From Pantoea agglomerans (GTDB taxonomy: Bacteria > Pseudomonadota > Gammaproteobacteria > Enterobacterales > Enterobacteriaceae): a stretch of DNA of 64,000 bases. Shown here piece by piece: positions 1-9,445 of this stretch; the first letter of the stretch is position 1; the number at the start of each line of letters is the position of its first letter. A program made the translations under genes and the position numbers. Below the pieces are notes generated by a model. The model had not been told where the DNA came from. It did not search any database and saw only the letters and a program-made list of their open reading frames with translations. The DNA is taken from the NCBI RefSeq assembly GCF_020149765.1, contig NZ_CP083809.1:1674001-1738000 (forward strand), written 5' to 3'.

Positions 1-465
1 GACGAAGGCGGCCTGGCGGCGATGCACCATCCGTTTACCGCGCCGAAAGAGATGTCGGCGGAAGAGCTGGCGGCCGATCCGCTGAGCGCGGTGGCCAACG
101 CCTACGATATGGTCATCAACGGCTATGAAGTGGGTGGCGGCTCCGTGCGTATCCACAGCGGTAAAATGCAGCAGGCGGTGTTTAGCATTCTGGGCATTGA
201 AGAGCACGAGCAGCGCGAGAAGTTCGGCTTCCTGCTCGACGCGCTGAAATATGGCACGCCGCCGCACGCGGGCCTGGCTTTCGGTCTGGATCGTCTCACC
301 ATGCTGCTGACCGGCACCGAGAATATCCGCGACGTTATCGCCTTCCCGAAAACCACCGCGGCGGCCTGTCTGATGACCGAAGCGCCAAGCGAAGCCAACC
401 CGGCGGCGCTGGCGGATCTGGGCATTCAGATCGCGCCAAAGAAAGAAAAGGCCGAGAATAAGTAA
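1..465 (+). CDS. aspS: Aspartyl-tRNA synthetase, C-terminal part
   Basis: This is the last 154 codons of AspRS, which charges tRNA-Asp in the cytoplasm. The frame is open from the first base, and [13 protein letters not shown] is the typical class II catalytic-core sequence, so the ATG at 22 is internal. The motif 3 region is visible as [13 protein letters not shown], followed by the conserved [10 protein letters not shown] near the C-terminus. The rest of the gene lies before the window. Its TAA shares one base with the nudB ATG (TAATG), so the two are probably co-transcribed and translationally coupled. The identity is secure; only the 5' end is missing. Confidence 0.97.
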   Translation, partial: DEGGLAAMHHPFTAPKEMSAEELAADPLSAVANAYDMVINGYEVGGGSVRIHSGKMQQAVFSILGIEEHEQREKFGFLLDALKYGTPPHAGLAFGLDRLTMLLTGTENIRDVIAFPKTTAAACLMTEAPSEANPAALADLGIQIAPKKEKAENK

Positions 466-893
466 TGTATAAACATCCGGTATCGGTTCTGGTGGTGATT
501 TTCGCGCAGGATACCGGCCGGGTGTTAATGCTGCAGCGGCGCGACGACAGTGATTTCTGGCAGTCGGTGACCGGCAGTCTGGAAGCGGGGGAAACCCCGC
601 ATCAGGCGGCGCGGCGCGAAGTGCTGGAAGAGCTGGCTATCGATGTCGTGAGCGAAAAGCTGATGCTGGAAGATTGCGGCAAAGAGATCGAATTCGAAAT
701 CTTTCCGCACTATCGCCATCGCTATGCGCCCGGCGTAACGCACAACCGCGAACACTGGTTCCGGCTGGCGCTGCCCGCCGAGCGGCAGCCGACGCTCAGC
801 GAGCATCTCGCCGCGCGCTGGCTCGATCCCGCCGCCGCAGCAGCCCTGACTAAGTCCTGGAGCAATCGCCAGGCGATTGAAGAATTTATTTAG
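465..893 (+). CDS. nudB: Dihydroneopterin triphosphate diphosphatase (Nudix)
   Basis: A 142-residue Nudix hydrolase of NudB type. In E. coli NudB removes pyrophosphate from dihydroneopterin triphosphate in folate synthesis. The Nudix box begins at about residue 37 (GSLEAGETPHQAARR) and continues to EVLEEL, with the REVLEE metal-binding core intact. The start overlaps the aspS stop by one base. The length and the aspS-nudB-yebC order match E. coli. Substrate assignment rests on orthology. Confidence 0.93.
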   Translation: MYKHPVSVLVVIFAQDTGRVLMLQRRDDSDFWQSVTGSLEAGETPHQAARREVLEELAIDVVSEKLMLEDCGKEIEFEIFPHYRHRYAPGVTHNREHWFRLALPAERQPTLSEHLAARWLDPAAAAALTKSWSNRQAIEEFI

Positions 894-919
894 CTGCCGG
901 CCGTCGTTCTGGCGGCAGT
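894..919 (+). other. Inverted repeat just after nudB
   Basis: The arms CTGCCG and CGGCAG lie immediately 3' of the nudB stop. There is no T-run behind them, so this is at best a weak or Rho-assisted terminator or an RNA-stabilising hairpin. Confidence 0.35.
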
Positions 920-1020
920 CTGGATTGAAGAAAATTGGTGCAGCTCCCGCAGAACTGCGCCTTAAAACTTAACGCGTCGGGCGTTATCGGCGCAGCGAGG
1001 TCGGCTGCCGTCAGCGCGCA

Positions 1021-1054
1021 GCAACCGGAGCGTACTCTTGTACGTGAGGATTGC
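1021..1054 (+). repeat. ERIC-like imperfect palindrome in the yebC leader
   Basis: GCAACCGGAGCGTAC and GTACGTGAGGATTGC face each other around a TCTT loop. The ends (GCAA/TTGC) and centre (CGTAC/GTACG) pair, with an internal mismatch loop between them. The layout, with flanking ggctgcc and gcactgcc, recalls the core of enterobacterial ERIC elements, but the sequence is not a canonical ERIC. It lies about 70 bases before yebC, in the probable nudB-yebC transcript. Confidence 0.5.
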
Positions 1055-1124
1055 GAGCACTGCCGGAAGGCGAGATTGCCAGCAAGATAGCCCGTGCGAT
1101 GTCAAAGATCGGAGAATATGCAAG

Positions 1125-1868
1125 ATGGCTGGTCATAGTAAGTGGGCGAACACCAAACACCGTAAAGCGGCACAGGACGCCAAGCGCGGTAAAATCTTCA
1201 CCAAAATTATTCGTGAACTGGTTACCGCTGCTAAGCTGGGCGGCGGCGACCCCGCCTCCAACCCGCGTCTGCGCGCCGCAATGGACAAAGCCCTGTCCAA
1301 CAACATGACGCGCGACACCATGAACCGCGCTATCGCGCGCGGCGTGGGCGGTGAAGATGACTCCAATATGGAAACCATCATCTACGAAGGCTACGGCCCT
1401 GGCGGCTCGGCCGTGATGGTGGAGTGCCTGAGCGACAACCGTAATCGTACCGTGGGCGAAGTGCGTCACGCCTTCACCAAAACGGGCGGCAACCTCGGCA
1501 CCGACGGCTCTGTCTCTTACCTGTTCAGCAAGAAGGGCGTGATCTCCTTCGCACCGGGCCAGGATGAGGACAGCGTGATGGAAGCGGCGCTGGAAGCGGG
1601 CGCGGAAGATGTGGTGAGCTATGATGACGGCGCCATCGACGTCTTTACCGCATGGGAAGAGCTGGGCGCGGTGCGCGACGCACTGGAAGCCACCGGCCTG
1701 AAAGCGGACTCCGCCGAAGTCTCCATGATCCCGTCGACCAAAGCTGAGCTGGACGCCGAAACGGCACCGAAGCTGCTGCGCCTGATCGACATGCTGGAAG
1801 ACTGCGATGACGTGCAGGAAGTCTACCATAACGGCGAGATCTCCGATGAGGTCGCGGAAACGCTGTAA
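1125..1868 (+). CDS. yebC: YebC/TACO1-family protein
   Basis: A 247-residue YebC-family cytoplasmic protein. The family was long annotated as a transcriptional regulator and includes mitochondrial TACO1; more recent work links members to translation of difficult peptide stretches. The start was placed at the ATG opening [14 protein letters not shown], the conserved family N-terminus, with GGAG about ten bases upstream; the frame is open further upstream from 1038. Length matches the E. coli protein (246). It lies between nudB and ruvC as in E. coli. Confidence 0.95.
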   Translation: MAGHSKWANTKHRKAAQDAKRGKIFTKIIRELVTAAKLGGGDPASNPRLRAAMDKALSNNMTRDTMNRAIARGVGGEDDSNMETIIYEGYGPGGSAVMVECLSDNRNRTVGEVRHAFTKTGGNLGTDGSVSYLFSKKGVISFAPGQDEDSVMEAALEAGAEDVVSYDDGAIDVFTAWEELGAVRDALEATGLKADSAEVSMIPSTKAELDAETAPKLLRLIDMLEDCDDVQEVYHNGEISDEVAETL

Positions 1869-1905
1869 TGGCGTTTCTCTTTAGCCCGCTCACCGGAGAG
1901 TCGGC

Positions 1906-2433
1906 ATGGCGATAATTCTGGGCATCGACCCCGGCTCGCGCGTGACCGGCTACGGTGTGATCCGTCAAACCGGCCGCCAGCTCAGCTATCTGGGCAGCGG
2001 CTGTATCCGCACCAATACCACCGAGCTGCCGGCGCGTCTGAAGCTGATCTATGCGGGCGTAACGGAAATCATCACCCAGTTTTCGCCGGACTATTTCGCC
2101 ATTGAGCAGGTCTTTATGGCGAAGAACGCCGATTCAGCGCTTAAGCTGGGGCAGGCGCGCGGCGCGGCGATTGTCGCGGCGGTCAACCTTGACCTGCCGG
2201 TCTTTGAGTATGCCGCCCGCCAGGTGAAGCAGACCGTCACCGGCACCGGCGGCGCGGAGAAGAGCCAGGTGCAGCATATGGTGCGCACGCTGCTTAAGCT
2301 GCCCGCCAACCCGCAGGCGGACGCCGCCGATGCGCTGGCGATCGCCATTACGCACTGCCACGTCAGTCAGAACGCGACGCGCATCAGCGACAGCAAACTG
2401 CTGCTGACGCGCGGGCGTCTGCGCTCAGGCTAG
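1906..2433 (+). CDS. ruvC: Holliday junction resolvase RuvC
   Basis: RuvC, 175 residues, cuts Holliday junctions after RuvAB branch migration. It opens with GIDPGSR, carrying the first catalytic Asp at residue 8. AIEQVF holds the catalytic Glu, and [10 protein letters not shown] near residue 140 holds the C-terminal acidic pair. All four carboxylates of the retroviral-integrase-like active site are present. ATG start, 37 bases after yebC. ruvA follows after a 94-base gap with its own operator; the E. coli yebB gene that sits between them is absent. Confidence 0.97.
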   Translation: MAIILGIDPGSRVTGYGVIRQTGRQLSYLGSGCIRTNTTELPARLKLIYAGVTEIITQFSPDYFAIEQVFMAKNADSALKLGQARGAAIVAAVNLDLPVFEYAARQVKQTVTGTGGAEKSQVQHMVRTLLKLPANPQADAADALAIAITHCHVSQNATRISDSKLLLTRGRLRSG

Positions 2434-2459
2434 GCGACTGCACCGCGTTACGTATCAGG

Positions 2460-2475
2460 CTGGATATTCATCCAG
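2460..2475 (+). promoter_or_regulatory. LexA (SOS) box of ruvAB
   Basis: CTGGATATTCATCCAG is a near-perfect palindrome matching the LexA site known upstream of E. coli ruvAB (CTGGATATCTATCCAG). A -10-like TATAAA lies at 2488-2493, and the matching -35 position falls inside the palindrome, so bound LexA would block the promoter. The extended stem GGCTGGAT/ATCCAGCC (2458-2477) is followed by six Ts, so the same sequence could also act as the ruvC terminator. Confidence 0.85.
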
Positions 2476-2527
2476 CCTTTTTTATGTTATAAATCCCGCC
2501 ACATTCGTTTATTAAGGAAGCGTTCAG

Positions 2528-3142
2528 GTGATAGGTCGTTTACGGGGCAACATTCTGGAAAAGCAGCCGCCGCTGGTGCTGATCGAAGCGCACGGCGTGG
2601 GTTATGAAGTGCATATGCCGATGACCTGTTTTTATGAGCTGCCTGAACTGAACCATGAAGCGGTGATTTTTACCCACTTTGTGGTGCGTGAAGACGCGCA
2701 GCTGCTGTTCGGCTTCAACAACAAACAAGAGCGCGCGCTGTTTCGCGAGCTGATTAAAACCAACGGCGTCGGGCCTAAGCTGGCGCTGGCGATCCTCTCC
2801 GGCATGTCGGCGCAGCAGTTCGTGACGGCGGTGGAGAAAGAGGAGATCGCCGCGCTGATCAAGCTGCCGGGCGTTGGCAAGAAAACCGCCGAGCGTCTGG
2901 TGGTTGAGATGAAGGACCGCTTTAAAGGGCTGCATGGCGACCTCTTCTCTGGCGAATCCGCCTTTACGCTTACCGCGCCGCATGCCGAGCCGGAAAGCAA
3001 CGACGCCGAGGCCGAAGCGGTTGCGGCGCTGGTGTCGCTGGGTTATAAACCGCAGGAAGCCAGCCGTATGATAAGCAAGGTTGGCAAGCCTGACGCAGAC
3101 TGCGAAACCCTGATCCGAGAAGCTCTGCGCGCCGCCATTTGA
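2528..3142 (+). CDS. ruvA: Holliday junction DNA-binding protein RuvA
   Basis: RuvA, 204 residues, forms the tetramer that holds the four-way junction and recruits the RuvB motors. The N-terminal OB-fold begins IGRLRG. Two helix-hairpin-helix motifs follow ([11 protein letters not shown] near residue 80, [12 protein letters not shown] near 115), then a flexible linker and the C-terminal RuvB-binding domain. The start codon is GTG with AAGGAA eight bases upstream. It is followed by ruvB after 8 bases, so ruvAB form an SOS operon under the LexA box at 2460. Confidence 0.97.
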   Translation: MIGRLRGNILEKQPPLVLIEAHGVGYEVHMPMTCFYELPELNHEAVIFTHFVVREDAQLLFGFNNKQERALFRELIKTNGVGPKLALAILSGMSAQQFVTAVEKEEIAALIKLPGVGKKTAERLVVEMKDRFKGLHGDLFSGESAFTLTAPHAEPESNDAEAEAVAALVSLGYKPQEASRMISKVGKPDADCETLIREALRAAI

Positions 3143-3150
3143 GGTAAGTC

Positions 3151-4155
3151 ATGATCGAAGCCGACCGTCTGGTCTCTGCTGCCAGCTATAACGAAGAAGA
3201 GAGTCTTGACCGCGCTATCCGCCCTAAGCTGCTCTCGGAGTACGTGGGCCAGCCGCAGGTGCGCGAGCAGATGGAAATATTCATCAAGGCGGCGAAGTTG
3301 CGCGGCGATGCGCTGGATCACCTGCTGATTTTCGGCCCGCCGGGGCTGGGGAAAACCACGCTGGCCAATATCGTCGCTAATGAAATGGGCGTCAATCTGC
3401 GTACCACCTCCGGGCCGGTGCTAGAGAAGGCGGGCGATCTGGCGGCGATGCTCACCAACCTTGAGCCGCACGACGTACTGTTTATCGATGAGATCCACCG
3501 TTTGTCACCGGTGGTGGAAGAGGTGCTCTATCCGGCGATGGAAGATTACCAGCTGGATATTATGATCGGCGAAGGCCCGGCCGCGCGTTCGATCAAGCTC
3601 GACCTGCCGCCGTTTACCCTGATCGGTGCCACCACGCGCGCCGGTTCGCTGACCTCGCCGCTGCGTGACCGCTTCGGCATCGTACAGCGCCTGGAGTTCT
3701 ACAACGTGCCGGATCTGCAGCATATCGTCAGCCGCAGCGCCGCCTGTCTGGGCCTGCCGCTGAGCGAAGAGGGCGCGCGGGAAGTGGCGCAGCGCGCGCG
3801 CGGCACGCCGCGTATCGCTAACCGCCTGCTGCGCCGCGTGCGCGACTTCGCGGAAGTGCGCGCCAACGGCGAAATGAGCGGCAACGTCGCGGCCAGCGCG
3901 CTGGATATGCTTAACGTCGACAGCGAAGGCTTTGACTATATGGATCGCAAGCTGCTGCTGGCGATTATCGACAAGTTCACCGGCGGTCCGGTAGGGCTGG
4001 ATAACCTCGCGGCGGCTATTGGCGAAGAGCGGGAAACCATCGAGGATGTGATTGAGCCCTTCCTGATCCAGCAGGGCTTTATTCAGCGCACGCCGCGCGG
4101 CCGTATGGCCACGCAGCACGCTTATCGTCACTTCGGCATGGCGCGCGACGAGTAA
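3151..4155 (+). CDS. ruvB: Holliday junction branch-migration ATPase RuvB
   Basis: RuvB, 334 residues, is the hexameric AAA+ motor of the RuvABC complex. Walker A is GPPGLGKTT (62-70), Walker B is [10 protein letters not shown] near 110, sensor 1 and arginine-finger region is [15 protein letters not shown], and sensor 2 is [12 protein letters not shown] near 215. A C-terminal winged-helix domain follows. GAGG precedes the ATG. The stop lies only 10 bases from the stop of the convergent znuB gene. Confidence 0.98.
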   Translation: MIEADRLVSAASYNEEESLDRAIRPKLLSEYVGQPQVREQMEIFIKAAKLRGDALDHLLIFGPPGLGKTTLANIVANEMGVNLRTTSGPVLEKAGDLAAMLTNLEPHDVLFIDEIHRLSPVVEEVLYPAMEDYQLDIMIGEGPAARSIKLDLPPFTLIGATTRAGSLTSPLRDRFGIVQRLEFYNVPDLQHIVSRSAACLGLPLSEEGAREVAQRARGTPRIANRLLRRVRDFAEVRANGEMSGNVAASALDMLNVDSEGFDYMDRKLLLAIIDKFTGGPVGLDNLAAAIGEERETIEDVIEPFLIQQGFIQRTPRGRMATQHAYRHFGMARDE

Positions 4156-4165
4156 GCCGGGTCCA

Positions 4166-4951
4166 TCAGACGGCGGGTCTGCGCGCCATGCTGAGAATAA
4201 ACAGCAGCGCGGCGCACAGCACCACTGACGGACCGGCCGGGGTATCGTAGAAGGCGGAGAAGGTGAGGCCGCCCGAGACGGCGACGATGCCGACAACCAC
4301 CGCCAGGCCCGCCATCTGCTCCGGCGAACGCGAAAAGCGGCGCGCCGTGGCGGCGGGAATGATCAGCAGCGAGGTGATGATCAGCGCGCCAACGAACTTC
4401 ATCGCCACGCCGATGGTCAGCGCCGTTACCAGCATCAGGATCAGGCGGGTACGCTGAATATTCACCCCGTCGACCTGCGCCAGCTCCGGGCTAATGGTCA
4501 TCGACAGCAGCGCGCGCCACTGCGACGCCATCACCGCCAGCACCACCAACACGCCCGCGCCCATCACCCATAAATCCTCCGGCGTTACCGCCAGCAGATC
4601 GCCGAACAGATAGGCCATCAGATCGACGCGCACGTTAGACATCAGGCTCACCACCACCAGACCCAGCGACAGCGCGCTGTGCGCCATAATCCCCAGCAGC
4701 GTATCGATCGCCAGATGCGGACGGCGTTCAAGAAACACCAGCCCCAGCGCTAGGCAGACGGTCACCAGGATAACGGCGTAGTAGGGATTCACGTTCAGCA
4801 GCAGGCCAAACGCAACCCCCAGCAGCGAAGCGTGCGCCAGGGTATCGCCAAAATAGGACATCTTGCGCCAGACCACGAACGACCCCAGCGGACCGGCCGC
4901 CAGCGCCAGCATCACGCCGCCCAGCCAGCCCGGTAGTAACAACTCAATCAT
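4166..4951 (-). CDS. znuB: Zinc ABC transporter permease ZnuB
   Basis: ZnuB, 261 residues, the inner-membrane permease of the high-affinity zinc importer. Several hydrophobic membrane spans are visible along its length, opening [12 protein letters not shown] and continuing through the FGDTLAH region typical of ABC-3 family permeases. Length equals E. coli ZnuB. The start overlaps the znuC stop by four bases (ATGA), indicating a coupled znuCB operon read away from the Zur-controlled promoter near 5740. Confidence 0.97.
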   Translation of the reverse strand: MIELLLPGWLGGVMLALAAGPLGSFVVWRKMSYFGDTLAHASLLGVAFGLLLNVNPYYAVILVTVCLALGLVFLERRPHLAIDTLLGIMAHSALSLGLVVVSLMSNVRVDLMAYLFGDLLAVTPEDLWVMGAGVLVVLAVMASQWRALLSMTISPELAQVDGVNIQRTRLILMLVTALTIGVAMKFVGALIITSLLIIPAATARRFSRSPEQMAGLAVVVGIVAVSGGLTFSAFYDTPAGPSVVLCAALLFILSMARRPAV

Positions 4952-5703
4952 GATGGACCCTGTCCTCTGCGTAAAACGATACGTCCCTGAAGGTCGTGAC
5001 GGTGATTATGGTGATGACGGTAGATAGCCAGCTGCTGCGCGCCGCGCGGGCCGAACATGGCGATAAATTCGGGATGCTGCGACACCGCTTCCGGCGTGCC
5101 GGAGCAGCAGATATGGTGATTCAGGCAGAGCACCTCGTCGGTTTTCGCCATCACCAGATGCAGATCGTGAGAGACCATCAGCACGCCGCAGTTAAGCTCG
5201 TGGCGCAGCTGGTCGATCAGATCGTAGAGCGCGACCTGGCCGTTAACGTCGACGCCCTGCGTCGGTTCGTCCAGCACCAGCAGCTGCGGCTGATTGAGCA
5301 GGGCGCGCGCCAGCAGCACGCGCTGCGTTTCGCCGCCTGAGAGCTTCTGCAGCGGGGCATTCAGCAGATGGCCCGCCTGCACGCGCTTCAGCGCCGGCAG
5401 CACATCGGCACGCTTCGCGCCGCGCGTCAGCAGCATAAAACGCTCGACGGTAACCGGCAGGGTCGGGTCGATATGCAGTTTTTGCGGCACGTAGCCGATG
5501 CGCAGACCCGGATTGCGCTCGACCTGACCAGCGGTCGGCGCCAGCAGCCCCAGCACCACGCGCACCAGCGTAGATTTGCCCGCGCCGTTGGGGCCGAGCA
5601 GCGTAAGTATGCGTCCAGGCAGTAGCTTCAGGCTGATGCCTGAGAGCACAGGACGCCGTGCAAATTGCACGGAAATGTTTTCAAGTGTGACGAGTGGGGT
5701 CAT
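4948..5703 (-). CDS. znuC: Zinc ABC transporter ATPase ZnuC
   Basis: ZnuC, 251 residues, the ATPase of the ZnuABC zinc importer. Walker A is GPNGAGKST, the ABC signature is LSGGETQ, and Walker B is [12 protein letters not shown]. The C-terminus carries a His-rich stretch ([11 protein letters not shown]). The start [14 protein letters not shown] aligns with the E. coli start; an in-frame ATG six codons upstream (5721) is less likely. Divergent from znuA across the Zur box, and overlaps znuB by four bases. Confidence 0.96.
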   Translation of the reverse strand: MTPLVTLENISVQFARRPVLSGISLKLLPGRILTLLGPNGAGKSTLVRVVLGLLAPTAGQVERNPGLRIGYVPQKLHIDPTLPVTVERFMLLTRGAKRADVLPALKRVQAGHLLNAPLQKLSGGETQRVLLARALLNQPQLLVLDEPTQGVDVNGQVALYDLIDQLRHELNCGVLMVSHDLHLVMAKTDEVLCLNHHICCSGTPEAVSQHPEFIAMFGPRGAQQLAIYRHHHNHRHDLQGRIVLRRGQGPS

Positions 5704-5728
5704 GATATTTACAGGTTGCACAGAATTT

Positions 5729-5749
5729 CGAATGTTATAATATCACATC
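5729..5749. promoter_or_regulatory. Zur operator between znuC and znuA
   Basis: GAATGTTATAATATCACAT matches the Zur site of the E. coli znuA/znuC intergenic region (GAAATGTTATAATATCACA). It lies in the 77-base divergent gap, so one Zur dimer pair can shut both promoters when zinc is plentiful. Confidence 0.88.
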
Positions 5750-5780
5750 CCATCCCCAGGTCACGATGGAATGATGCATT

Positions 5781-6740
5781 ATGTTACACATTAAAAAGAG
5801 TACGGTTTTTACCCTTTCTGCGCTGGCGCTCGCAACCCTTTCCGCCCTTCCTGCGCAGGCTAATGTTGTCGCCTCGGTGAAGCCGCTTGGTTTTATCGCC
5901 GCCGCTATTGCCGACGGCGTAACGCCGGTGGATGTGCTGCTGCCGGATGGCGCGTCGGAGCATGACTATTCGCTGCGTCCTTCTGACGTAAAACGCTTAA
6001 AAAACGCAGACTTAGTTGTGTGGATTGGCCCAGAGATGGAAGCCTTTATGACTAAACCGGCCGCCGAATTACCCGCCGCTAAAAACCTTCAGATCGCCGA
6101 TATGCAGGCGGTAAAGCCGCTGTTGCTGAAGGGGGGAGATGACGACGATCACCATGATGAAGAGGCGGCTCACCAGGGCGACAGTGGGGATGAGGAAGCG
6201 GAACATCATCACCACCATGGCGAGTTTAATATGCATCTGTGGTTGTCGCCGCAAATATCCAGGCTAGCAGCGGTTGCAATCCATGGAAAATTATTGGAAC
6301 TTATGCCCGAAAGCAAAGCCAAACTTGACGCTAATCTCCAGCAGTTCGAAAGCGAACTGGCGGTTACCGACAAGCACATTAGAGCGCAGCTCGCGCCGGT
6401 CAGCAACAAAGGGTATTTCGTTTTTCATGACGCTTACACCTATTTTGAAAAACACTACGGCCTTTCGCCCAGCGGGCATTTTACCGTAAACCCTGAAATT
6501 CAGCCGGGCGCTCAGCGTCTACATCAAATACGAACACAGTTGGTTGAGCAGAAGGCCGTTTGCGTCTTTGCTGAGCCACAGTTCAGGCCAGCCGTCATCG
6601 ATGCGGTTGCCCGTGGAACTAACGTGCGTAAAGGCACGCTGGATCCGCTGGGGACGAATATCAGCCTAAGTCAGGACAGCTACGTGAAGTTCCTTTCACA
6701 GCTGTCAGGCCAGTATGCGAGCTGCCTGAATGGAGCATGA
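5781..6740 (+). CDS. znuA: Periplasmic zinc-binding protein ZnuA
   Basis: ZnuA, 319 residues, captures Zn(II) in the periplasm for ZnuBC. A signal peptide ends at about [11 protein letters not shown]. Conserved metal ligands appear in [12 protein letters not shown], the His of FNMHLWLSP and the His of FHDAY. Between about residues 113 and 148 is the mobile acidic/His-rich loop (DDDDHHDEE ... EHHHHHGE), typical of ZnuA. Divergent from znuC under the Zur box, and followed by mepM after 13 bases. By eye the central part is less GC-rich than neighbouring genes. Confidence 0.96.
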   Translation: MLHIKKSTVFTLSALALATLSALPAQANVVASVKPLGFIAAAIADGVTPVDVLLPDGASEHDYSLRPSDVKRLKNADLVVWIGPEMEAFMTKPAAELPAAKNLQIADMQAVKPLLLKGGDDDDHHDEEAAHQGDSGDEEAEHHHHHGEFNMHLWLSPQISRLAAVAIHGKLLELMPESKAKLDANLQQFESELAVTDKHIRAQLAPVSNKGYFVFHDAYTYFEKHYGLSPSGHFTVNPEIQPGAQRLHQIRTQLVEQKAVCVFAEPQFRPAVIDAVARGTNVRKGTLDPLGTNISLSQDSYVKFLSQLSGQYASCLNGA

Positions 6741-6753
6741 GGAATAGGTAAAA

Positions 6754-8085
6754 GTGCAGCAGATAGCCCGCTCTGTCGCCCTCGCATTTAATAATTTGCC
6801 GCGCCCCCACCGCGTTATGCTGGGGTCTTTAACCGTTGTGACGCTGGCCGTTGCCGTCTGGCGTCCCTACGTTTACCATCCCGCCGATGATGCGATGCCG
6901 ATTGTTAAAAGCATCGAACTCGATAAAAACCAGCTGCGTACGCTGCTGCCTGAGGCCAGCGAACCCATCGATCAAACCACTTCCGAACCGGAAGAGGAAC
7001 TGCCTGCCGACGACATCGACAGCGATGTGCCGGACGTGGCGGGCACCCACGAATACACCGTCTCTTCCGGCGATACGCTGAGCAGTGCCCTGAATCAGTA
7101 TGGCATTGAGCTGGGCGATATCAACGCGCTGGTAAGCAGCGATAAAGCGCTGCGTAACCTGCAGGTCGGCCAGCAGCTGAGCTGGACCCTGACCGAAGAT
7201 GGCAGCCTGCAGTCTCTCACCTGGGAGATAAACCGTCGTGAAACGTGCACCTATCAGCGCGGTAATAACGGCGCGTTTACCATGAAGTCCGAGATGCAAA
7301 AAGGCGAGTGGCAGAACAGCGTGCTGAAAGGCGAAGTGCGCGGCAGTTTCGCCGCCAGCGCGCAGCGCGCCGGCCTGACCAGCAGCGAAGCCAGCGCGGT
7401 GATTAAAGCGCTACAGTGGCAGATGGATTTCCGCAAGCTGCGCGCCGGCGACCAGTTTAGCGTGCTGATGTCGCGCGAAATGCTCGATGGCAAAAGCGCG
7501 CAGAGCCAGCTGCTTGGCGTGCGCCTGCGCTCCGGCGGCAAAGACTACTACGCTTTCCGCGCCGAAGACGGCAAGTTCTACGACCGCAACGGCTCCGGGC
7601 TGGCGCGCGGGTTTATGCGCTTCCCGACCGTGAAACAGTATCGCGTCTCCTCTAACTTCAATCCGCGTCGTCTGAACCCGGTAACGGGCCGCATTGCGCC
7701 CCATAAAGGGGTCGACTTTGCGCTGCCGGTCGGCACGCCGGTGCTGGCGGTTGGCGACGGCGAAGTGGTCATGGCGAAAAACGGCGGCGCGGCGGGCAAC
7801 TATGTCGCCATTCGTCACGGCCGCCAGTATATGACGCGCTATATGCACCTGAAGAAAGTGCTGGTGAAGCCGGGCGAGAAGGTGAAGCGCGGCGACCGCA
7901 TCGCACTGTCGGGCAATACCGGCCGCTCCACCGGGCCGCATCTGCATTTTGAAATCTGGATCAATAACCAGGCGGTCAATCCGCTGACGGCGAAGCTGCC
8001 GCGCATGGAAGGGCTGACCGGTAAAGATCGCAGCGACTATATGGCGCAGGTAAAAAACAGCCTGCCGCTGCTGCGCTTCGAGTAA
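6754..8085 (+). CDS. mepM: Murein DD-endopeptidase MepM
   Basis: MepM (YebA), 443 residues, cleaves D-Ala-mDAP cross-links so new strands can be inserted in peptidoglycan. An N-terminal membrane anchor (about residues 20-37) is followed by a LysM domain (YTVSSGDTLSSAL ... LQVGQQL) and a C-terminal M23 domain. The M23 zinc ligands are visible in HKGVDFALPVG, and HLHFEIW gives the HxH motif. GTG start, 13 bases after znuA, as in E. coli, so it may share the Zur-regulated transcript. A strong terminator follows. Confidence 0.95.
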   Translation: MQQIARSVALAFNNLPRPHRVMLGSLTVVTLAVAVWRPYVYHPADDAMPIVKSIELDKNQLRTLLPEASEPIDQTTSEPEEELPADDIDSDVPDVAGTHEYTVSSGDTLSSALNQYGIELGDINALVSSDKALRNLQVGQQLSWTLTEDGSLQSLTWEINRRETCTYQRGNNGAFTMKSEMQKGEWQNSVLKGEVRGSFAASAQRAGLTSSEASAVIKALQWQMDFRKLRAGDQFSVLMSREMLDGKSAQSQLLGVRLRSGGKDYYAFRAEDGKFYDRNGSGLARGFMRFPTVKQYRVSSNFNPRRLNPVTGRIAPHKGVDFALPVGTPVLAVGDGEVVMAKNGGAAGNYVAIRHGRQYMTRYMHLKKVLVKPGEKVKRGDRIALSGNTGRSTGPHLHFEIWINNQAVNPLTAKLPRMEGLTGKDRSDYMAQVKNSLPLLRFE

Positions 8086-8106
8086 GCCTGACGACACGCC
8101 ACCAGA

Positions 8107-8134
8107 CCGACGCATAACGCGTCGGTTTTTTTTT
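8107..8134 (+). terminator. Rho-independent terminator after mepM
   Basis: CCGACGC and GCGTCGG pair around ATAAC, followed by nine Ts. It closes the znuA-mepM unit. Confidence 0.9.
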
Positions 8135-8205
8135 CACTCCGCGCCGGGGATTGCAAATTTACCTGTCGCCACTATCATTAGCGCGTCATTGATTGAGGCG
8201 AGTGC

Positions 8206-9180
8206 ATGGAAACCCCGAAAAAAAAGAATATTGAATTTATTCCCGTTTTTGAACGTTCTTTCCTGAAACCGAAATACTGGGGCAGCTGGCTGGCGATAGG
8301 CGCGCTGGCGGGTATGGCGCTGCTGCCGGCGCAGGTGCGTGATCCGCTGCTTGGTCGGCTGGGAAGAATGGCGGGGAAACTGGCAAAAGGCGCTCGCCGC
8401 CGCGCCCTTATCAATCTTTACTACTGCCTGCCGGAGCTGAGCGAAGCGCAGCGCGGCGAGATCGTCGATGAGATGTTCGCCACCGCGCCGCAGGCAATGG
8501 CGATGATGGCGGAACTCGGCATGCGCGATCCGGCGCGCGTGCGCCAGCGCGTAGACTGGCACGGCCGCGATATTATCGATCGGCTGCAGGCGGAGAAGCA
8601 GAACGTTATTTTTCTTGTGCCACACGGCTGGGCGGTGGATATCCCCGCGATGCTGCTCGCCTCAGAAGGGCAGATGATGGCGGCGATGTTTCATAACCAG
8701 AGCGATCCGCTGCTCGACTACGTCTGGAACAGCGTGCGTCGCCGCTTCGGCGGCCGTATGCACGCCCGCAACGACGGCATTAAGCCGTTTATCAGCTCAG
8801 TGCGCCAGGGCTACTGGGGCTACTATCTGCCCGATCAGGATCACGGTGCCGAACACAGCGAATTTGTCGATTTCTTCGCGACCTACAAAGCGACGCTGCC
8901 GGCGCTTGGCCGCCTGATGAAGGTATGCCGCGCGCGCGTGGTGCCGCTCTTCCCGGTCTACAACAGCGAGACGCACCGGCTGGAAATCTTTGTGCGTCCG
9001 CCGATGGACGATCTGCTGGACGCTGACGACCGCACGCTGGCGCGCCGCATGAATGAAGAGGTGGAGGTCTTTGTGCGGCCCCATCCCGAGCAGTACACCT
9101 GGATTCTGAAGCTGCTGAAGACGCGCAAAGAGGGCGATATCGAGCCCTATAAGCGCAAAGAGCTTTATCCGCGTAAATAG
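8206..9180 (+). CDS. lpxM: Lipid A myristoyltransferase LpxM
   Basis: LpxM (MsbB), 324 residues, adds the final secondary acyl chain (myristate in E. coli) to Kdo2-lipid A at the inner membrane. One N-terminal hydrophobic segment (about residues 25-42) anchors it. The HX4D acyltransferase motif is VPHGWAVD, and the later conserved block is YYLPDQDHG. Length is near E. coli LpxM (323). It carries its own terminator and stands next to mepM as in E. coli. Confidence 0.96.
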   Translation: METPKKKNIEFIPVFERSFLKPKYWGSWLAIGALAGMALLPAQVRDPLLGRLGRMAGKLAKGARRRALINLYYCLPELSEAQRGEIVDEMFATAPQAMAMMAELGMRDPARVRQRVDWHGRDIIDRLQAEKQNVIFLVPHGWAVDIPAMLLASEGQMMAAMFHNQSDPLLDYVWNSVRRRFGGRMHARNDGIKPFISSVRQGYWGYYLPDQDHGAEHSEFVDFFATYKATLPALGRLMKVCRARVVPLFPVYNSETHRLEIFVRPPMDDLLDADDRTLARRMNEEVEVFVRPHPEQYTWILKLLKTRKEGDIEPYKRKELYPRK

Positions 9181-9181
9181 C

Positions 9182-9208
9182 AAAAGGGCCGCAATTGCGG
9201 CCCTTTTT
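9182..9208 (+). terminator. Rho-independent terminator after lpxM
   Basis: AAAAGGGCCGC and GCGGCCCTTTTT pair around AATT. The A-tract before and T-tract after let it work in both directions. Confidence 0.9.
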
Positions 9209-9264
9209 ACTGATAGTGTGCTGACGCGGGAAGGGTCTGGCTCGATGGCAACGCCCAGTGCATT

Positions 9265-9392
9265 CATGCGCGCCCGGCCCGCGCAAACGGGCACCTTACC
9301 CTGAGGTGCGCCCGTAAAGGGTCCAGCGTGCGGCGTGGTTCAAAACGCTCCCGGCGTTTAGTCCCTGTCGCGGGACGCCTGGCGCCCTGGAC
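9265..9392. repeat. Dispersed intergenic repeat, copy A
   Basis: The first of three related GC-rich intergenic blocks. Block 1 is GCGCCCGGCCCGCGC leading into an ACCT...AGGT hairpin and ending GTGCGCCCG. Block 2 is AACGCTCCCGGCGTTTAGTC followed by TGTCGCGGGACG and CCCTGGAC. The same blocks in the same order and orientation occur at 50617-50746, and block 1 plus a worn block 2 at 30528-30617. This copy lies between the convergent lpxM and MdfA-like genes. No open frame or transposase is linked to it. Confidence 0.75.
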
Positions 9393-9445
9393 AAGCCGTT
9401 CGCTTATTTCCGGTTCGCAAACGGCTGGGCGTGCTGCCCCAGCGT

